16,434 nt of DNA. Source: Betaproteobacteria bacterium (GTDB taxonomy: Bacteria; Pseudomonadota; Gammaproteobacteria; Burkholderiales; Casimicrobiaceae). Numbering within the stretch: position 1 is the stretch's first letter; each line of letters opens with the position of its first letter. The notes under the pieces were generated by a model. It was not told the origin of the DNA, did no database searches, and saw only the letters and a list, made by a program, of their open reading frames with translations. This document shows, piece after piece, positions 7,042 through 15,060 of the stretch. The position numbers were made by a program, and so were the translations under genes. Where the stretch lies: contig JANXZT010000444.1 in NCBI GenBank assembly GCA_025355395.1, positions 1-16,434 on the forward strand, written 5' to 3'.

Positions 7042-7992
7042 TTACTCGGTGAAAAGGGAGCTTACCGACTCTTCGTTGGAGACCCGGCTCATCGTCTCGG
7101 CCAGAAGTTGCGCACACGAGAGCTGCCGGATGCGGGGACAGGCTTTCGCTTCATCGGTGAGTGGAATGGTGTCAGTCACCACGATCTCGTCGATTTCAGA
7201 GGACGTAATGCGCGGCACGGCACCGCCGGAGAGCACCGGGTGCGTGCAATAGGCCACGACTTTCTTCGCGCCGGCCTCCTTCAATGCCGTCGCGGCCTTG
7301 CACAACGTGTTGGCCGTATCGACGATGTCGTCCATGATCACGCACGTTCGTCCGCCGACATCTCCGATGATGTTCATGACCTCGGATACGTTCGCGCGCG
7401 GTCGCCGCTTGTCGATGATGGCGAGGTCGGAGTCCAGGCGCTTGGCGATGGCGCGGGCGCGCACCACGCCCCCAACGTCGGGAGAGACGACAAGGAGATC
7501 ATCGTAGTTCTGCTTCCACAGATCGGCAAGCAGGATCGGGGTCGCATAGATGTTGTCGACGGCGATGTTGAAAAAGCCCTGGATCTGGTCAGCGTGCAGG
7601 TCCATCACCATGGCCCGGTTCACGCCGACTGTCGTCAGCATGTCGGCGACGACCTTGGCGGTGATGGGCACGCGCGCCGAACGCGGGCGGCGATCCTGGC
7701 GGGCATAGCCGAAGTACGGCATTGCGGCGGTGATGCGCCCGGCCGATGCTCGCTTCAGTGCATCCACCATGACCATGATTTCCATCAGGCTGTCGTTGGT
7801 GGGAGCGCAAGTGGATTGCAATACGAAAACATCGCGGCCGCGAACATTTTCGAGCAATTCGACCATCACCTCGCCGTCGGAAAACCGACCGACAATGCAG
7901 CGACCCAGGCTGATGTTCAAGTGCCGGCAAACGGCCTCGGCCAACTTGGGATTGGCATTGCCGGTGAAAACCCGCATTCGCTCGAAGGCCAT
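7042..7992 (-). CDS. prs: Ribose-phosphate pyrophosphokinase (PRPP synthetase)
   Basis: A 316-residue class I PRPP synthetase, nearly the same length as E. coli Prs (315). It makes PRPP from ribose 5-phosphate and ATP for purine, pyrimidine, histidine, tryptophan and NAD synthesis. The opening MAFERMRVFTGNANPKLAE fits the family and sets the start at 7992; the frame is open further upstream to 8046, but that part is not conserved-looking. The flexible loop YARQDRRPRSARVP is at 96-109, the DLHADQIQGFF motif at 131-141, and the PRPP loop DDIVDTANT at 221-229, where many homologues have TAGT. A weak AAGAAAG lies ahead of the ATG. The gene follows tRNA-Gln by 142 bases. Confidence 0.97.
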   Translation of the reverse strand: MAFERMRVFTGNANPKLAEAVCRHLNISLGRCIVGRFSDGEVMVELLENVRGRDVFVLQSTCAPTNDSLMEIMVMVDALKRASAGRITAAMPYFGYARQDRRPRSARVPITAKVVADMLTTVGVNRAMVMDLHADQIQGFFNIAVDNIYATPILLADLWKQNYDDLLVVSPDVGGVVRARAIAKRLDSDLAIIDKRRPRANVSEVMNIIGDVGGRTCVIMDDIVDTANTLCKAATALKEAGAKKVVAYCTHPVLSGGAVPRITSSEIDEIVVTDTIPLTDEAKACPRIRQLSCAQLLAETMSRVSNEESVSSLFTE

Positions 7993-8134
7993 GACTTTCT
8001 TAACGCCGCGCGCTGCAGGACTGCCGAGGGTACCGGGAGCAAGCATCGCGGCGCATCAGCATTCGAACCGGACCACCCGGAGAGCCGCGTTGCGTCGAAC
8101 GGCGCGGTCGATGTTGGGTCCTGCAGACCGGCAA

Positions 8135-8209
8135 TGGCTGGGGAGGTAGGGATCGAACCTACGAATGCCGGAATCAAAATCCGGTGCCTTACCACTTGGC
8201 GACTCCCCA
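8135..8209 (-). tRNA. tRNA-Gln (anticodon TTG)
   Basis: A 75-base tRNA with the CCA end encoded. The acceptor stem pairs TGGGGAG with CTCCCCA, followed by discriminator G and CCA (8137-8135). The D arm contains GCCAAGTGGTAAGGC, the anticodon stem-loop is CCGGA-TTTTGAT-TCCGG with anticodon TTG, and the T arm is GTAGG-TTCGATC-CCTAC. Length and sequence closely match E. coli glutamine tRNAs, including the weak first T-A pair typical of tRNA-Gln. It lies 53 bases after ispE and 142 bases before prs in the same direction, so it is probably cut from the operon transcript by RNase P and 3' nucleases, unless it has its own promoter. Confidence 0.98.
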
Positions 8210-8262
8210 TCGGAAAACGGTGCGCCGGCTTCGCGAGGTTGGTGCAAAGATATCTCCGAGGG

Positions 8263-9189
8263 TTATGCGAATGCCGCGAGCGGGTGATTCGCCAAGGTGC
8301 TTGTCATAACGACGCGCGCTCCCGGCAATGCCTTGCGGCTCGACGCAACCGCTGTTTCGGCGTCCGCGCGGGACTGGAAAGTGGCGAAAACGCAGCCTCC
8401 GGAACCCGTCATCCGCACGGCTTTCGAGTGCCGCGCGAGCACTGTGAGCGCGCCGGCGATTTCAGGGAAACGGGCAACGGCCACGGGCTGCAAATCATTC
8501 CGCCCATAACCCTCGGAAAAGACGCTCATTTTCGCCGAGGGCGTGTCGCGTGTCAATTCAGGCGTGGCAAAAACGCCGGCGGTCGCGACATGAACAGCGG
8601 GCACGACCAGCGCAAACCAGTAACGCGGAATGCTGGTGGGCGTCAGTGCCTCGCCGATTCCGCGCGCGATGGCCGGCCCGCCGCCGACGAAGAAGGGAAC
8701 ATCGGCTCCGAGTGTCATGCCGATGCGTGCGAGCTCCGCGCGGGGGAGTGCCAGCGCCCAGAGCCGATTGAGGGCGAGTAGAACGCTTGCCGCGTCGGAG
8801 CTGCCCCCGCCCAGACCCGCGCCCCTCGGGATGCGTTTTTCGATCGCGATATCGACACCGCGTGCGCATCCGGTCGCGCGCTGCAACGCGCGCGCCGCGC
8901 GCATCGCAAGATCGTCATCCTCGCATACGCCGGGGGTGGGCGAGGAGCGCGAGATGACGCGGTCAGCACGGTCGTTGAGCACGATGGAATCGCACAGGTC
9001 GATGGGCACCAGCAGCGATTCCAGCAAGTGATACCCGTCAGGGCGCCGGCCCGTTACATGTAAAAAGAGATTGAGCTTGGCCGGTGCAGCAACTTCAAGG
9101 CGAGGCGCGCACAGGCCGCAATTTCGTAGTGATGACATCGGGCGCAAGCCTTCGCGCGCCGGTTCGGCCCCAGGATGCGCTGTTGACAT
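8263..9189 (-). CDS. ispE: 4-diphosphocytidyl-2-C-methyl-D-erythritol kinase
   Basis: A GHMP-family kinase of the MEP isoprenoid pathway that phosphorylates CDP-methylerythritol at the 2-hydroxyl. With the start at 9189 it has 308 residues. PAKLNLFLHVTG (36-47) carries catalytic Lys38, the ATP-binding motif is PRGAGLGGGSSDA (121-133), and catalytic Asp163 is in LGADVPFF. C-terminal TGSGGCVFA (261-269) is the third GHMP motif. The ATG at 9189 overlaps the lolB stop by one base (TGATG), with GGAG very close to it; an alternative ATG at 9138 gives 291 residues, nearer the family norm. Either way there is a longer N-terminal lead before PAKLN than in E. coli. It is in operon with lolB upstream and tRNA-Gln downstream. 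Confidence 0.94.
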   Translation of the reverse strand: MSTAHPGAEPAREGLRPMSSLRNCGLCAPRLEVAAPAKLNLFLHVTGRRPDGYHLLESLLVPIDLCDSIVLNDRADRVISRSSPTPGVCEDDDLAMRAARALQRATGCARGVDIAIEKRIPRGAGLGGGSSDAASVLLALNRLWALALPRAELARIGMTLGADVPFFVGGGPAIARGIGEALTPTSIPRYWFALVVPAVHVATAGVFATPELTRDTPSAKMSVFSEGYGRNDLQPVAVARFPEIAGALTVLARHSKAVRMTGSGGCVFATFQSRADAETAVASSRKALPGARVVMTSTLANHPLAAFA

Positions 9190-9761
9190 CACTCCAGGCG
9201 ATCGATGACCACCCGCACTTCGACCTCCGGATAGATCAGCCGCAAGCGTTCGGGGTGTCGCGCAAGCGCATCCGCGTAGTCGTAAATGATCTCCCAACCG
9301 TCCTGGCGCAGCGTAGCTGTGCGGCCCGAGGCGTCGATGTCGACCTGATGAGGCGACCCTTCGTGCGGACCGCCGCGGATCCACGCGGCCAATCCGGTCA
9401 CCGGCAGCGGAAAGCCGAGGGAGTGCTGGGTGAGCGCGCTGAAGCCATCCGCTTCCAGCGTCCTGCCATCCCCAAGCAGCACGCGCGCATAACCCGCCGA
9501 AGCATCCCCGGAGAGCTCGGCCACGACCTGGCCAAGCGGGGTCGAAAGCGTAATGTCGTCATGTGACGGCGCATGCTTCCATGCAAAGCCGACACTGACC
9601 GCGTCAGTTCCGTGGCGTGCCGAGAGCCTGCCGTCCGCGGTGAACGATGCCGGCGGCACCGGCGCCATCGTCGTCCACGTCGAGGATGGCAAAATGCTCG
9701 CGCAACCCGCGAGCAATATCGCCGCGACGGCGCAGCAGTGAACACGGAGCCAGCGACGCAT
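9189..9761 (-). CDS. lolB: Outer-membrane lipoprotein insertion factor LolB
   Basis: A 190-residue lipoprotein. Residues 1-20 form a signal peptide (MRRWLRVHCCAVAAILLAGC) with lipobox L-A-G-C and the lipidated Cys20. The mature part has LolB features: FTADGRLSARHG, an ITLSTPLGQVVAEL strand and the LGFPLPVTGLAAWIRGG segment, with a C-terminal LRLIYPEVEVRVVIDRLE strand. LolB takes lipoproteins from the periplasmic carrier LolA and places them in the outer membrane. The start at 9761 is set by the signal peptide; the frame is open to 10037, but that part overlaps the TPR gene. No strong ribosome-binding site is visible. It overlaps ispE by one base and follows the TPR gene by 59 bases. Confidence 0.93.
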   Translation of the reverse strand: MRRWLRVHCCAVAAILLAGCASILPSSTWTTMAPVPPASFTADGRLSARHGTDAVSVGFAWKHAPSHDDITLSTPLGQVVAELSGDASAGYARVLLGDGRTLEADGFSALTQHSLGFPLPVTGLAAWIRGGPHEGSPHQVDIDASGRTATLRQDGWEIIYDYADALARHPERLRLIYPEVEVRVVIDRLE

Positions 9762-9820
9762 GACAGGACGCGAGCGCGGGAAAATCGGCGCCCGCAGATG
9801 ACCGTCTAAAATGTGCGGCG

Positions 9821-11626
9821 TCAGTGCGCGAGACGGCGGACGGTTTCGAGCAGCACTGCGTTGTCGGGCGCGCTTTTTAATTGCGATTGCCAGATTTCCT
9901 GTGCGTGATCGCGCTCGCCCTTCACCCACAGCACCTCGCCGAGATGGGCTGCAATCTCGGCGTCGGGGCGCCCGGCAATCGCGCGCCTTAAGAAACGCTC
10001 GGCTTCTTCGAGCCGGCCCATTCGGTAATGCGCCCATCCCATGCTGTCCAGGATGAACGCGTCATCGGGGGACAGCTTCAACGCCCGCTCGATGTATTGC
10101 ATGCCCTCGGTATGACGGTCGGTGCGGTCGACCAGCGTGTACCCGAGCGCATTGAGCGCCTGGGCGTTGTCGGGCTTCAAATCGACGACGCGCCGCAAGC
10201 GCGCTTCGGCGACATCGACGCGATCGAGCTTCTCGGCCACCATCGCCGCGTCATAGAGCAGATCCGACTGATCCGGGTGCTCGACCAGCGCCTTTTCCAG
10301 AAGTCCGTAGGCCCCGGCGTTGTCTCCCGCATCACGCAGGAGCTGGGCTTCGGTTTGTCGGACCTGCACACGCTGCTCGATGGTGACCGCGGGGAGATCT
10401 GCCAAGTATCGCTGCGCCTCGCTCAAGCGCTTCATCTTGCCCAGCACCGTCGCCACCCGCAGTTGCGCAAGCCAGGCGCGCTCGCCTTCAGGAACGGCCT
10501 TGAAGCGCTCCACGGCGAGTGGCAGCCGCCCCGAATCCTCGGCCACCTCGGCGAGATAAAACGCAACCGTCCCATCCTCGTCCTGCGCCAGCGCCTTCAG
10601 AGCCTGCAACTGCGTCTCGGCCGTGCTCCAGTCCTTCATCTGCATCGAAAGCGCCGCGCGCCCGAGTTGCAGCTCCCGGTTGGGAGGATCCGCGGCAACC
10701 AGTCCGTCGAAAAGCGCGCGTGCCTCGGCGAAACGCTTCTGTTGCACATAAAACTGCGCCAAAGCGCTGGCGATCGGACGCGAGTTGGGCTCGATCTTCA
10801 AATACCGTTCCAGCCACGCCACGGCGTCTTCCGGTGATTGCCGGTTCAGAATGTCGGCCTTGAGCAATACCGCCCGATCCCATCCCGGGTTGAGCGCCAG
10901 GGCACGGTCGACTTCCTTGATGGCGCCGGCGGTGGTTCCCATGTCTGCGGCACCGGTGTTGTGTGCGGCGAGCGCGATCGCGAAATGCGCTTCCGGGACG
11001 CTGTCGTAGGGCGCTGCAAGGGTCTGGACCGCCTTGAGCGTTGCCGGCAGGTCGAGTTCCTGCGCGAGCAGCCGATTCAACTGCAGGAACGCTTCCCCCA
11101 AAGCGGGGCCTTTGAGCGCCGCGTCGGCGAGAAGCCTTTGCAATTGCGATTCGAGCCCGGCCGGAGCGACGGACGCTTCCGCCGCACCGTCAGTAGCCGC
11201 GGCCGCGAGTGCCGCCGCCACCTGCTTTGGCCGCTCCGCGTCTGGGTCGAGCTCGCTCCAGAGCCGTGCGGATTGGAGCGCGATCGCGCGTTGGCGCGTG
11301 GCGAGCCCGATCTCGGTTGCGCGGCGGGCAAGGAACGCATTCCTGCCTTCGCGCGCTGCCTCGAGATAGGCCCGCGCCGCCAGCGCCGGCTGCCCGCGTT
11401 GCAAGGCGATGTCGGCGACCAGCAAACGGTACATCAGCTCCGGCGAGAGATCGTTTTGTTGCTTCCGCGCGTCCGCCAGACTTGATGCCGGGCTGTCGGT
11501 CGACTGCGCGCACGCCTCGATGGTCCATGCGCCGGCGAGCGCGGCGATTACTAGCGCCACGCGCAAGCGGCGTGCAGTGTGCGCCCGGCGGGAAGGGGCT
11601 TGGGATAAAAAAAGCGGGGCTCGCAT
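9821..11626 (-). CDS. Exported tetratricopeptide-repeat protein
   Basis: A 601-residue helical-repeat protein with an N-terminal signal: basic SRRAHTARRLR, a hydrophobic VALVIAALAGAW and a likely type I cleavage after A-C-A before QSTDSP. Many TPR-like units follow; the clearest are near the C-terminus (NALGYTLVDR..., ILDSMGWAHYRMGRLEEAERFLRRAI and AAHLGEVLWVKGERDHAQEIW). TPR arrays bind partner proteins, but the partner is unknown. A gene of this kind directly upstream of lolB is common in Betaproteobacteria, which suggests an envelope role by context only. The start could also be 11644 (six residues longer); neither has a good ribosome-binding site. It is read divergently from mutM. Confidence 0.88.
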   Translation of the reverse strand: MRAPLFLSQAPSRRAHTARRLRVALVIAALAGAWTIEACAQSTDSPASSLADARKQQNDLSPELMYRLLVADIALQRGQPALAARAYLEAAREGRNAFLARRATEIGLATRQRAIALQSARLWSELDPDAERPKQVAAALAAAATDGAAEASVAPAGLESQLQRLLADAALKGPALGEAFLQLNRLLAQELDLPATLKAVQTLAAPYDSVPEAHFAIALAAHNTGAADMGTTAGAIKEVDRALALNPGWDRAVLLKADILNRQSPEDAVAWLERYLKIEPNSRPIASALAQFYVQQKRFAEARALFDGLVAADPPNRELQLGRAALSMQMKDWSTAETQLQALKALAQDEDGTVAFYLAEVAEDSGRLPLAVERFKAVPEGERAWLAQLRVATVLGKMKRLSEAQRYLADLPAVTIEQRVQVRQTEAQLLRDAGDNAGAYGLLEKALVEHPDQSDLLYDAAMVAEKLDRVDVAEARLRRVVDLKPDNAQALNALGYTLVDRTDRHTEGMQYIERALKLSPDDAFILDSMGWAHYRMGRLEEAERFLRRAIAGRPDAEIAAHLGEVLWVKGERDHAQEIWQSQLKSAPDNAVLLETVRRLAH

Positions 11627-11701
11627 GTGGGAATAGAAAGGCATTCGGCGAATGGAAAGGAGGAGCCGGCGGGGCGATCCCGCGGCGAAAGTGCATCTTA
11701 A

Positions 11702-11729
11702 GTTATATTTGACCAATTTGGCGATGCAA
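11702..11729 (-). promoter_or_regulatory. Candidate promoter of the TPR-lolB-ispE operon
   Basis: In an AT-rich pocket of the mutM/TPR divergent region, the minus strand reads TTGCAT (11729-11724), 16 bases, then TATAAC (11707-11702), a 5/6 match to the sigma-70 -10 box; the -35 is weak. It lies about 75 bases before the chosen TPR start. I saw no equally good promoter for mutM on the other strand. Confidence 0.4.
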
Positions 11730-11783
11730 CAAACCGCGTCGATTGCACGCTCGTGCGACGCGGTCGAATCGAGCATCAGGAGC

Positions 11784-12599
11784 ATGCCCGAGCTACCGGA
11801 AGTCGAGACCACACGCCGCGGTATCACGCCCCACGCCACCGGGGCGCGCGTTCGTGTCATGCGGGTGTACGACTCCCGGCTGCGTTGGCCGGTTCCCGCC
11901 GACTTGCCGGCGCGCATTGCCGGCCGTCGGATCGATCGCGTCGATCGGCGCAGCAAATATCTTCTGTTCCGCCTGGGCGAGGACACGCTCCTCATCCATC
12001 TCGGCATGACCGGCAGCCTTCGCGCCTTTCGCGATCTGCCGCCGCGGGTTGCACACGATCATGTCGATCTCGAGCTCGACTCCGGCGTCACCCTGCGCTA
12101 CCACGACCCGCGCCGCTTCGGTGCAATCCTGTGGGTGACCGGAGCGGCAGAAGGGCATCCGTTGCTCGCGGCGCTGGGCCCCGAGCCCTTCGACGCGGCG
12201 TTCGATGCCGACCATTTCTGGCGCAAGACCCGCAGCCGATCAGCCGCGATCAAGCTCGCCCTCATGGACAATCACCTTGTGGTCGGGGTTGGGAATATCT
12301 ACGCCAACGAGGCCCTCTTTCGCGCAGGAATCCGGCCGACGATCGCCGCCAGGCGGCTGTCGCGTCCGCGACTCGCACGTCTTGTAATGGAGGTGCGCGC
12401 GACCTTGACCGATGCGATCGCGAAAGGCGGCTCGACGCTGCGCGATTACGTCGACAGCGCCGGAGAGCCGGGCTATTTTCAGCTCGAATATTTCGTTTAT
12501 GGGCGCGAGGGTGAGCCGTGCCGGATTTGCGGCGCCCGCATCAAGACGGTGCGCTTAGGCGGCCGGGCGACCAGTTATTGTCCAACGTGCCAGCGCTAG
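11784..12599 (+). CDS. mutM: Formamidopyrimidine-DNA glycosylase
   Basis: A 271-residue Fpg/MutM. It excises 8-oxoguanine and formamidopyrimidines and nicks the abasic site. The opening MPELPEVETTRRGI gives the catalytic Pro2 and Glu3 after Met removal, and Lys58 (RRSKYLLF) matches the conserved lysine. The H2TH region includes LMDNHLVVGVGNIYANEALFRAGI, split here as LMDNHLVVGVGN and IYANEALF. A C-terminal zinc finger has Cys246, Cys249, Cys266 and Cys269 (CRICG ... CPTCQR). The start at 11784 is fixed by the Pro2 requirement; AGGAG is only one base from the ATG, an unusually short spacing. It diverges from the TPR-lolB operon. Confidence 0.97.
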   Translation: MPELPEVETTRRGITPHATGARVRVMRVYDSRLRWPVPADLPARIAGRRIDRVDRRSKYLLFRLGEDTLLIHLGMTGSLRAFRDLPPRVAHDHVDLELDSGVTLRYHDPRRFGAILWVTGAAEGHPLLAALGPEPFDAAFDADHFWRKTRSRSAAIKLALMDNHLVVGVGNIYANEALFRAGIRPTIAARRLSRPRLARLVMEVRATLTDAIAKGGSTLRDYVDSAGEPGYFQLEYFVYGREGEPCRICGARIKTVRLGGRATSYCPTCQR

Positions 12600-12665
12600 G
12601 AGCCTGTCGAGTCGCGCAACGCACTCACGTAGCGCGCCGAAATGCCGTTATCAGGAAGTACGCAA

Positions 12666-12689
12666 CGGATTGCCTCGCGAGGCAGTCCG
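12666..12689. repeat. 24-base palindrome ahead of the dynamin-like gene
   Basis: The 24 bases from 12666 to 12689 (cggattgcctc / gcgaggcagtccg halves) are self-complementary with one T-G wobble, at 12670/12685, and no central loop. It lies 66 bases after the mutM stop and 22 bases before the dynamin-like start. There is no T-run after it. It could be a protein-binding operator, or a 5' leader hairpin close to the start codon. Confidence 0.6.
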
Positions 12690-12711
12690 CTCCCCTCAAG
12701 TGAGAAAGTCG

Positions 12712-14682
12712 ATGGCCCAGTCCCGCGAGCTCGCCGTCCGATTTGAAGCCTACAGCGACTGGCGCCGCCGGCTTTCGGCGCGCATCTCCACGCTTCATGA
12801 ATGGCTGGGGCAGCAGGATCTCGCCAACTCGCAGGTCGATCTCAAGGTGCAACACCTGCTCGAGCGGCTGCACCAGGATCAGCTCGTGGTTGCCTTCGTC
12901 GCTGAGTTTTCGCGCGGAAAATCCGAGCTCATCAACGCGATTTTCTTTGCCGATTTTGGGCATCGCCTGCTGCCGTCGTCCGCCGGACGCACGACCATGT
13001 GCCCGACGGAGCTCCTCTACGACTCGACGCAGCCGCCTTCGATCCGGCTCCTGCCCATCGAAACACGGTTGAAGGATGCCTCCGTCGCGGAGTTCAAGAC
13101 GTATCAGGACGAGTGGGTCACCATTCCCCTCGATCTCTCCGCCGCCGAACGCATGACGGAAGCCCTGTCGCGCGTGTCGGAGATGAAGCGGGTGCCGGTC
13201 GCGCTGGCGCGCAAGTTTGGCTTGCATGACGAGGAGGAAGATCCCCTGTCGGCATTGTCGAGTAGCGGGCCGGGCGCGGTGGACATCCCGGCGTGGCGGC
13301 ATGCCATCATCAATTTTCCGCACCCACTGCTGCAGCAGGGCCTTGTCATCCTCGACACCCCGGGGCTCAACGCCATCGGCACCGAGCCGGAGCTGACCCT
13401 CTCACTGCTGCCCAACGCCCACGCGGTGCTTTTCATCCTCGCTGCCGATGCGGGCGTGACCAAGACCGACCTCGAAGTCTGGAACCAGCACCTTGCCGGC
13501 GACGACCCTGTCCAGAAAGCCGGACGCATCGTGATCCTCAACAAGATCGACGGGCTGTGGGACGAGCTCAAGGCGCCGAGCGCGATCGACGCCGAGATCG
13601 CGAAGCAGCTGCAAACCACGGCGCAGATGCTCGGCGTGTCGCGGTCGCAGGTGTTCGGGGTGTCGGCACAAAAAGCGTTGGTGGCGAAGGTCAATGGCGA
13701 TGATGCACTCCTTGCCAGGAGCTGCCTGCCGCTCCTCGAGGAAGCGCTTTCGAGCAAGCTCATCCCGGCCAAGCGCAGCATCGTCGGGGCGGCAACGCAG
13801 TCGGAAGTCCGCGCGCTTGCCACCGTGGTGCGTGCCACTCTTGATGCGCGCCAGGCCGGCATCGGCGAGCAACTTGCGGAGCTTCGTGCGTTGCGTGGCA
13901 AGAATCAGGATGTGATCGGCCACATGATGGAGCGGGTGCGGGAGCAGAAGGACGTATTCGAGCGCGGCCTGCAGCGCTTCTCGGCGTTGCGCAATGTGCT
14001 GACGGAGCAGACCAACGCACTGTTCGATCAGATCGGCATGGAAGCCCTGCGCAAGAATGCAACGCAGACGCGTCTGCAGATCGAGGCGAGCCCTTTTACC
14101 AAGGGGGTTCGCGCCGCGATGAGCGATTTTTTCGGATCCATCCGGACCGACTTCGACCAAGCGGCCACGCGATCGGCCGAATTGCACGAGCTCATGCAGG
14201 CGATGTACGCGCGCTTCGCGCAGGAATACGCGCTCGAGCCCTGTGCGCCGGCCGCATTTTCGATGCTGCGCTACCAGAAGGAGGTCGACCGGCTGGAGCG
14301 TGCCTACAACACCCACTTCAACACCCTGTGGAACATGGTGAGCCTCGCCAAGTATTCACTGATGAAGCGCTTTTTCGAGACGATCGCCTCGCGCGTGCGG
14401 CACGTTTATCACGTCGCCAACCGCGATCTCGAAACCTGGCTCAAGGCGGTGATGGCGCCGCTGGAGATGCAGGTCAAGGAACACCACCTCCAGTTGAAGC
14501 GCCGGCTGGACAGCATCAGGCGCATTCATGTGGCGAGCGGCGAGCTCGAGGAACGCGTCACCGAACTGCAGGAGGCCGATGCGGCGCTGACCGCGCAGGT
14601 GGCGGCGCTGGCGCGCGAGCTGGCGGCAATCGATGCCCTGGTCGACGCGACGGACGCCATGCCCCTCGCCGCCAACTTTTAG
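12712..14682 (+). CDS. Dynamin-like large GTPase
   Basis: A 656-residue dynamin-superfamily protein. The G domain carries a P-loop AEFSRGKS (64-71), in which the first position is Ala where the standard motif has Gly, a G2-like GRTTMCPTE (92-100), G3 DTPG (215-218) and G4 NKID (277-280). After it come long helices (about 360-645) with a coiled-coil look near the end (residues 608-645), as expected for the stalk. There is no clear transmembrane segment or signal peptide. Bacterial dynamin-like proteins remodel or repair membranes; the target here is unknown. The ATG at 12712 is preferred over an upstream in-frame start at 12670, which would lie inside the palindrome. A weak GAGAAAG precedes it. 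It follows mutM after 112 bases and converges on the ferredoxin gene. Confidence 0.88.
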   Translation: MAQSRELAVRFEAYSDWRRRLSARISTLHEWLGQQDLANSQVDLKVQHLLERLHQDQLVVAFVAEFSRGKSELINAIFFADFGHRLLPSSAGRTTMCPTELLYDSTQPPSIRLLPIETRLKDASVAEFKTYQDEWVTIPLDLSAAERMTEALSRVSEMKRVPVALARKFGLHDEEEDPLSALSSSGPGAVDIPAWRHAIINFPHPLLQQGLVILDTPGLNAIGTEPELTLSLLPNAHAVLFILAADAGVTKTDLEVWNQHLAGDDPVQKAGRIVILNKIDGLWDELKAPSAIDAEIAKQLQTTAQMLGVSRSQVFGVSAQKALVAKVNGDDALLARSCLPLLEEALSSKLIPAKRSIVGAATQSEVRALATVVRATLDARQAGIGEQLAELRALRGKNQDVIGHMMERVREQKDVFERGLQRFSALRNVLTEQTNALFDQIGMEALRKNATQTRLQIEASPFTKGVRAAMSDFFGSIRTDFDQAATRSAELHELMQAMYARFAQEYALEPCAPAAFSMLRYQKEVDRLERAYNTHFNTLWNMVSLAKYSLMKRFFETIASRVRHVYHVANRDLETWLKAVMAPLEMQVKEHHLQLKRRLDSIRRIHVASGELEERVTELQEADAALTAQVAALARELAAIDALVDATDAMPLAANF

Positions 14683-14693
14683 CCGCGGCAAAC

Positions 14694-14723
14694 AGCCGGC
14701 GGCGCACGCGGGCTAGGTTTTTT
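14694..14723 (+). terminator. Possible intrinsic terminator of the dynamin-like gene
   Basis: On the + strand, AGCCGGCG (14694-14701), loop GCGCA and CGCGGGCT (14707-14714) pair with one G-G mismatch and are followed after AGG by six T (14718-14723). It begins 12 bases after the stop. The stem end and T-run overlap the last codons and stop of the convergent ferredoxin gene. Confidence 0.45.
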
Positions 14724-14994
14724 CGACGGCGATGGGCGTCACCGGCCTGGCCGCCATCAGCCCTTCGTACTTGCGCTGCAAGGCGTCCACGCTCTCGATG
14801 CAGTCCGGGTTCACGGGAATGCAATCCACCGGGCAGACCTCGACGCACTGCGGCGTGTCGAAATGCCCGACGCACTGCGTGCACCTGGCGGGATCGATCA
14901 CATAGATCTCGCTCCCCGGCGAGATGGCGTCGTTCGGGCACTCCGGCTCGCACACGTCGCAGTTGATGCACTCGTCGGTAATCATCAGCGCCAT
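14713..14994 (-). CDS. 2[4Fe-4S] ferredoxin (YfhL/Alvin type)
   Basis: A 93-residue ferredoxin with two cluster motifs. The first is C-x2-C-x2-C-x3-C at Cys9, 12, 15 and 19. The second has the long spacing C-x2-C-x8-C-x3-C at Cys38, 41, 50 and 54, typical of the Allochromatium-like (YfhL) group of low-potential electron carriers. The C-terminal extension (about 60-93) is also normal for the group. The ATG at 14994 is preceded by GAGAAAGG. It is the last gene of the rsmD-coaD-fdx set, 66 bases after coaD; coaD next to this ferredoxin is a common betaproteobacterial neighbourhood. The electron partner cannot be told from the sequence. Confidence 0.93.
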   Translation of the reverse strand: MALMITDECINCDVCEPECPNDAISPGSEIYVIDPARCTQCVGHFDTPQCVEVCPVDCIPVNPDCIESVDALQRKYEGLMAARPVTPIAVEKT

Positions 14995-15060
14995 CGCGCC
15001 CTTTCTCCCATCATCGAACCCGGGCGGCCGGGCAATGGCCGATCTGCCGGGCACACCGCA

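Noticed and set aside
8013..8126. 9-base inverted repeat ctgcaggac / gtcctgcag between tRNA-Gln and prs
   Set aside because: The arms are 96 bases apart and contain the self-palindrome ctgcag; a chance pair of this size in such a region is not surprising.
6031..8781. A 916-codon open frame on the + strand, antisense to rplY, prs, tRNA-Gln and ispE
   Set aside because: It runs across a tRNA, a terminator and three well-identified genes on the opposite strand, and the translation has no recognisable domain. Long antisense frames are expected in GC-rich coding DNA.
13402..14316. A 304-codon minus-strand frame inside the dynamin-like gene
   Set aside because: The + strand gene has intact GTPase motifs and a full-length product; the opposite frame is a codon-bias shadow.
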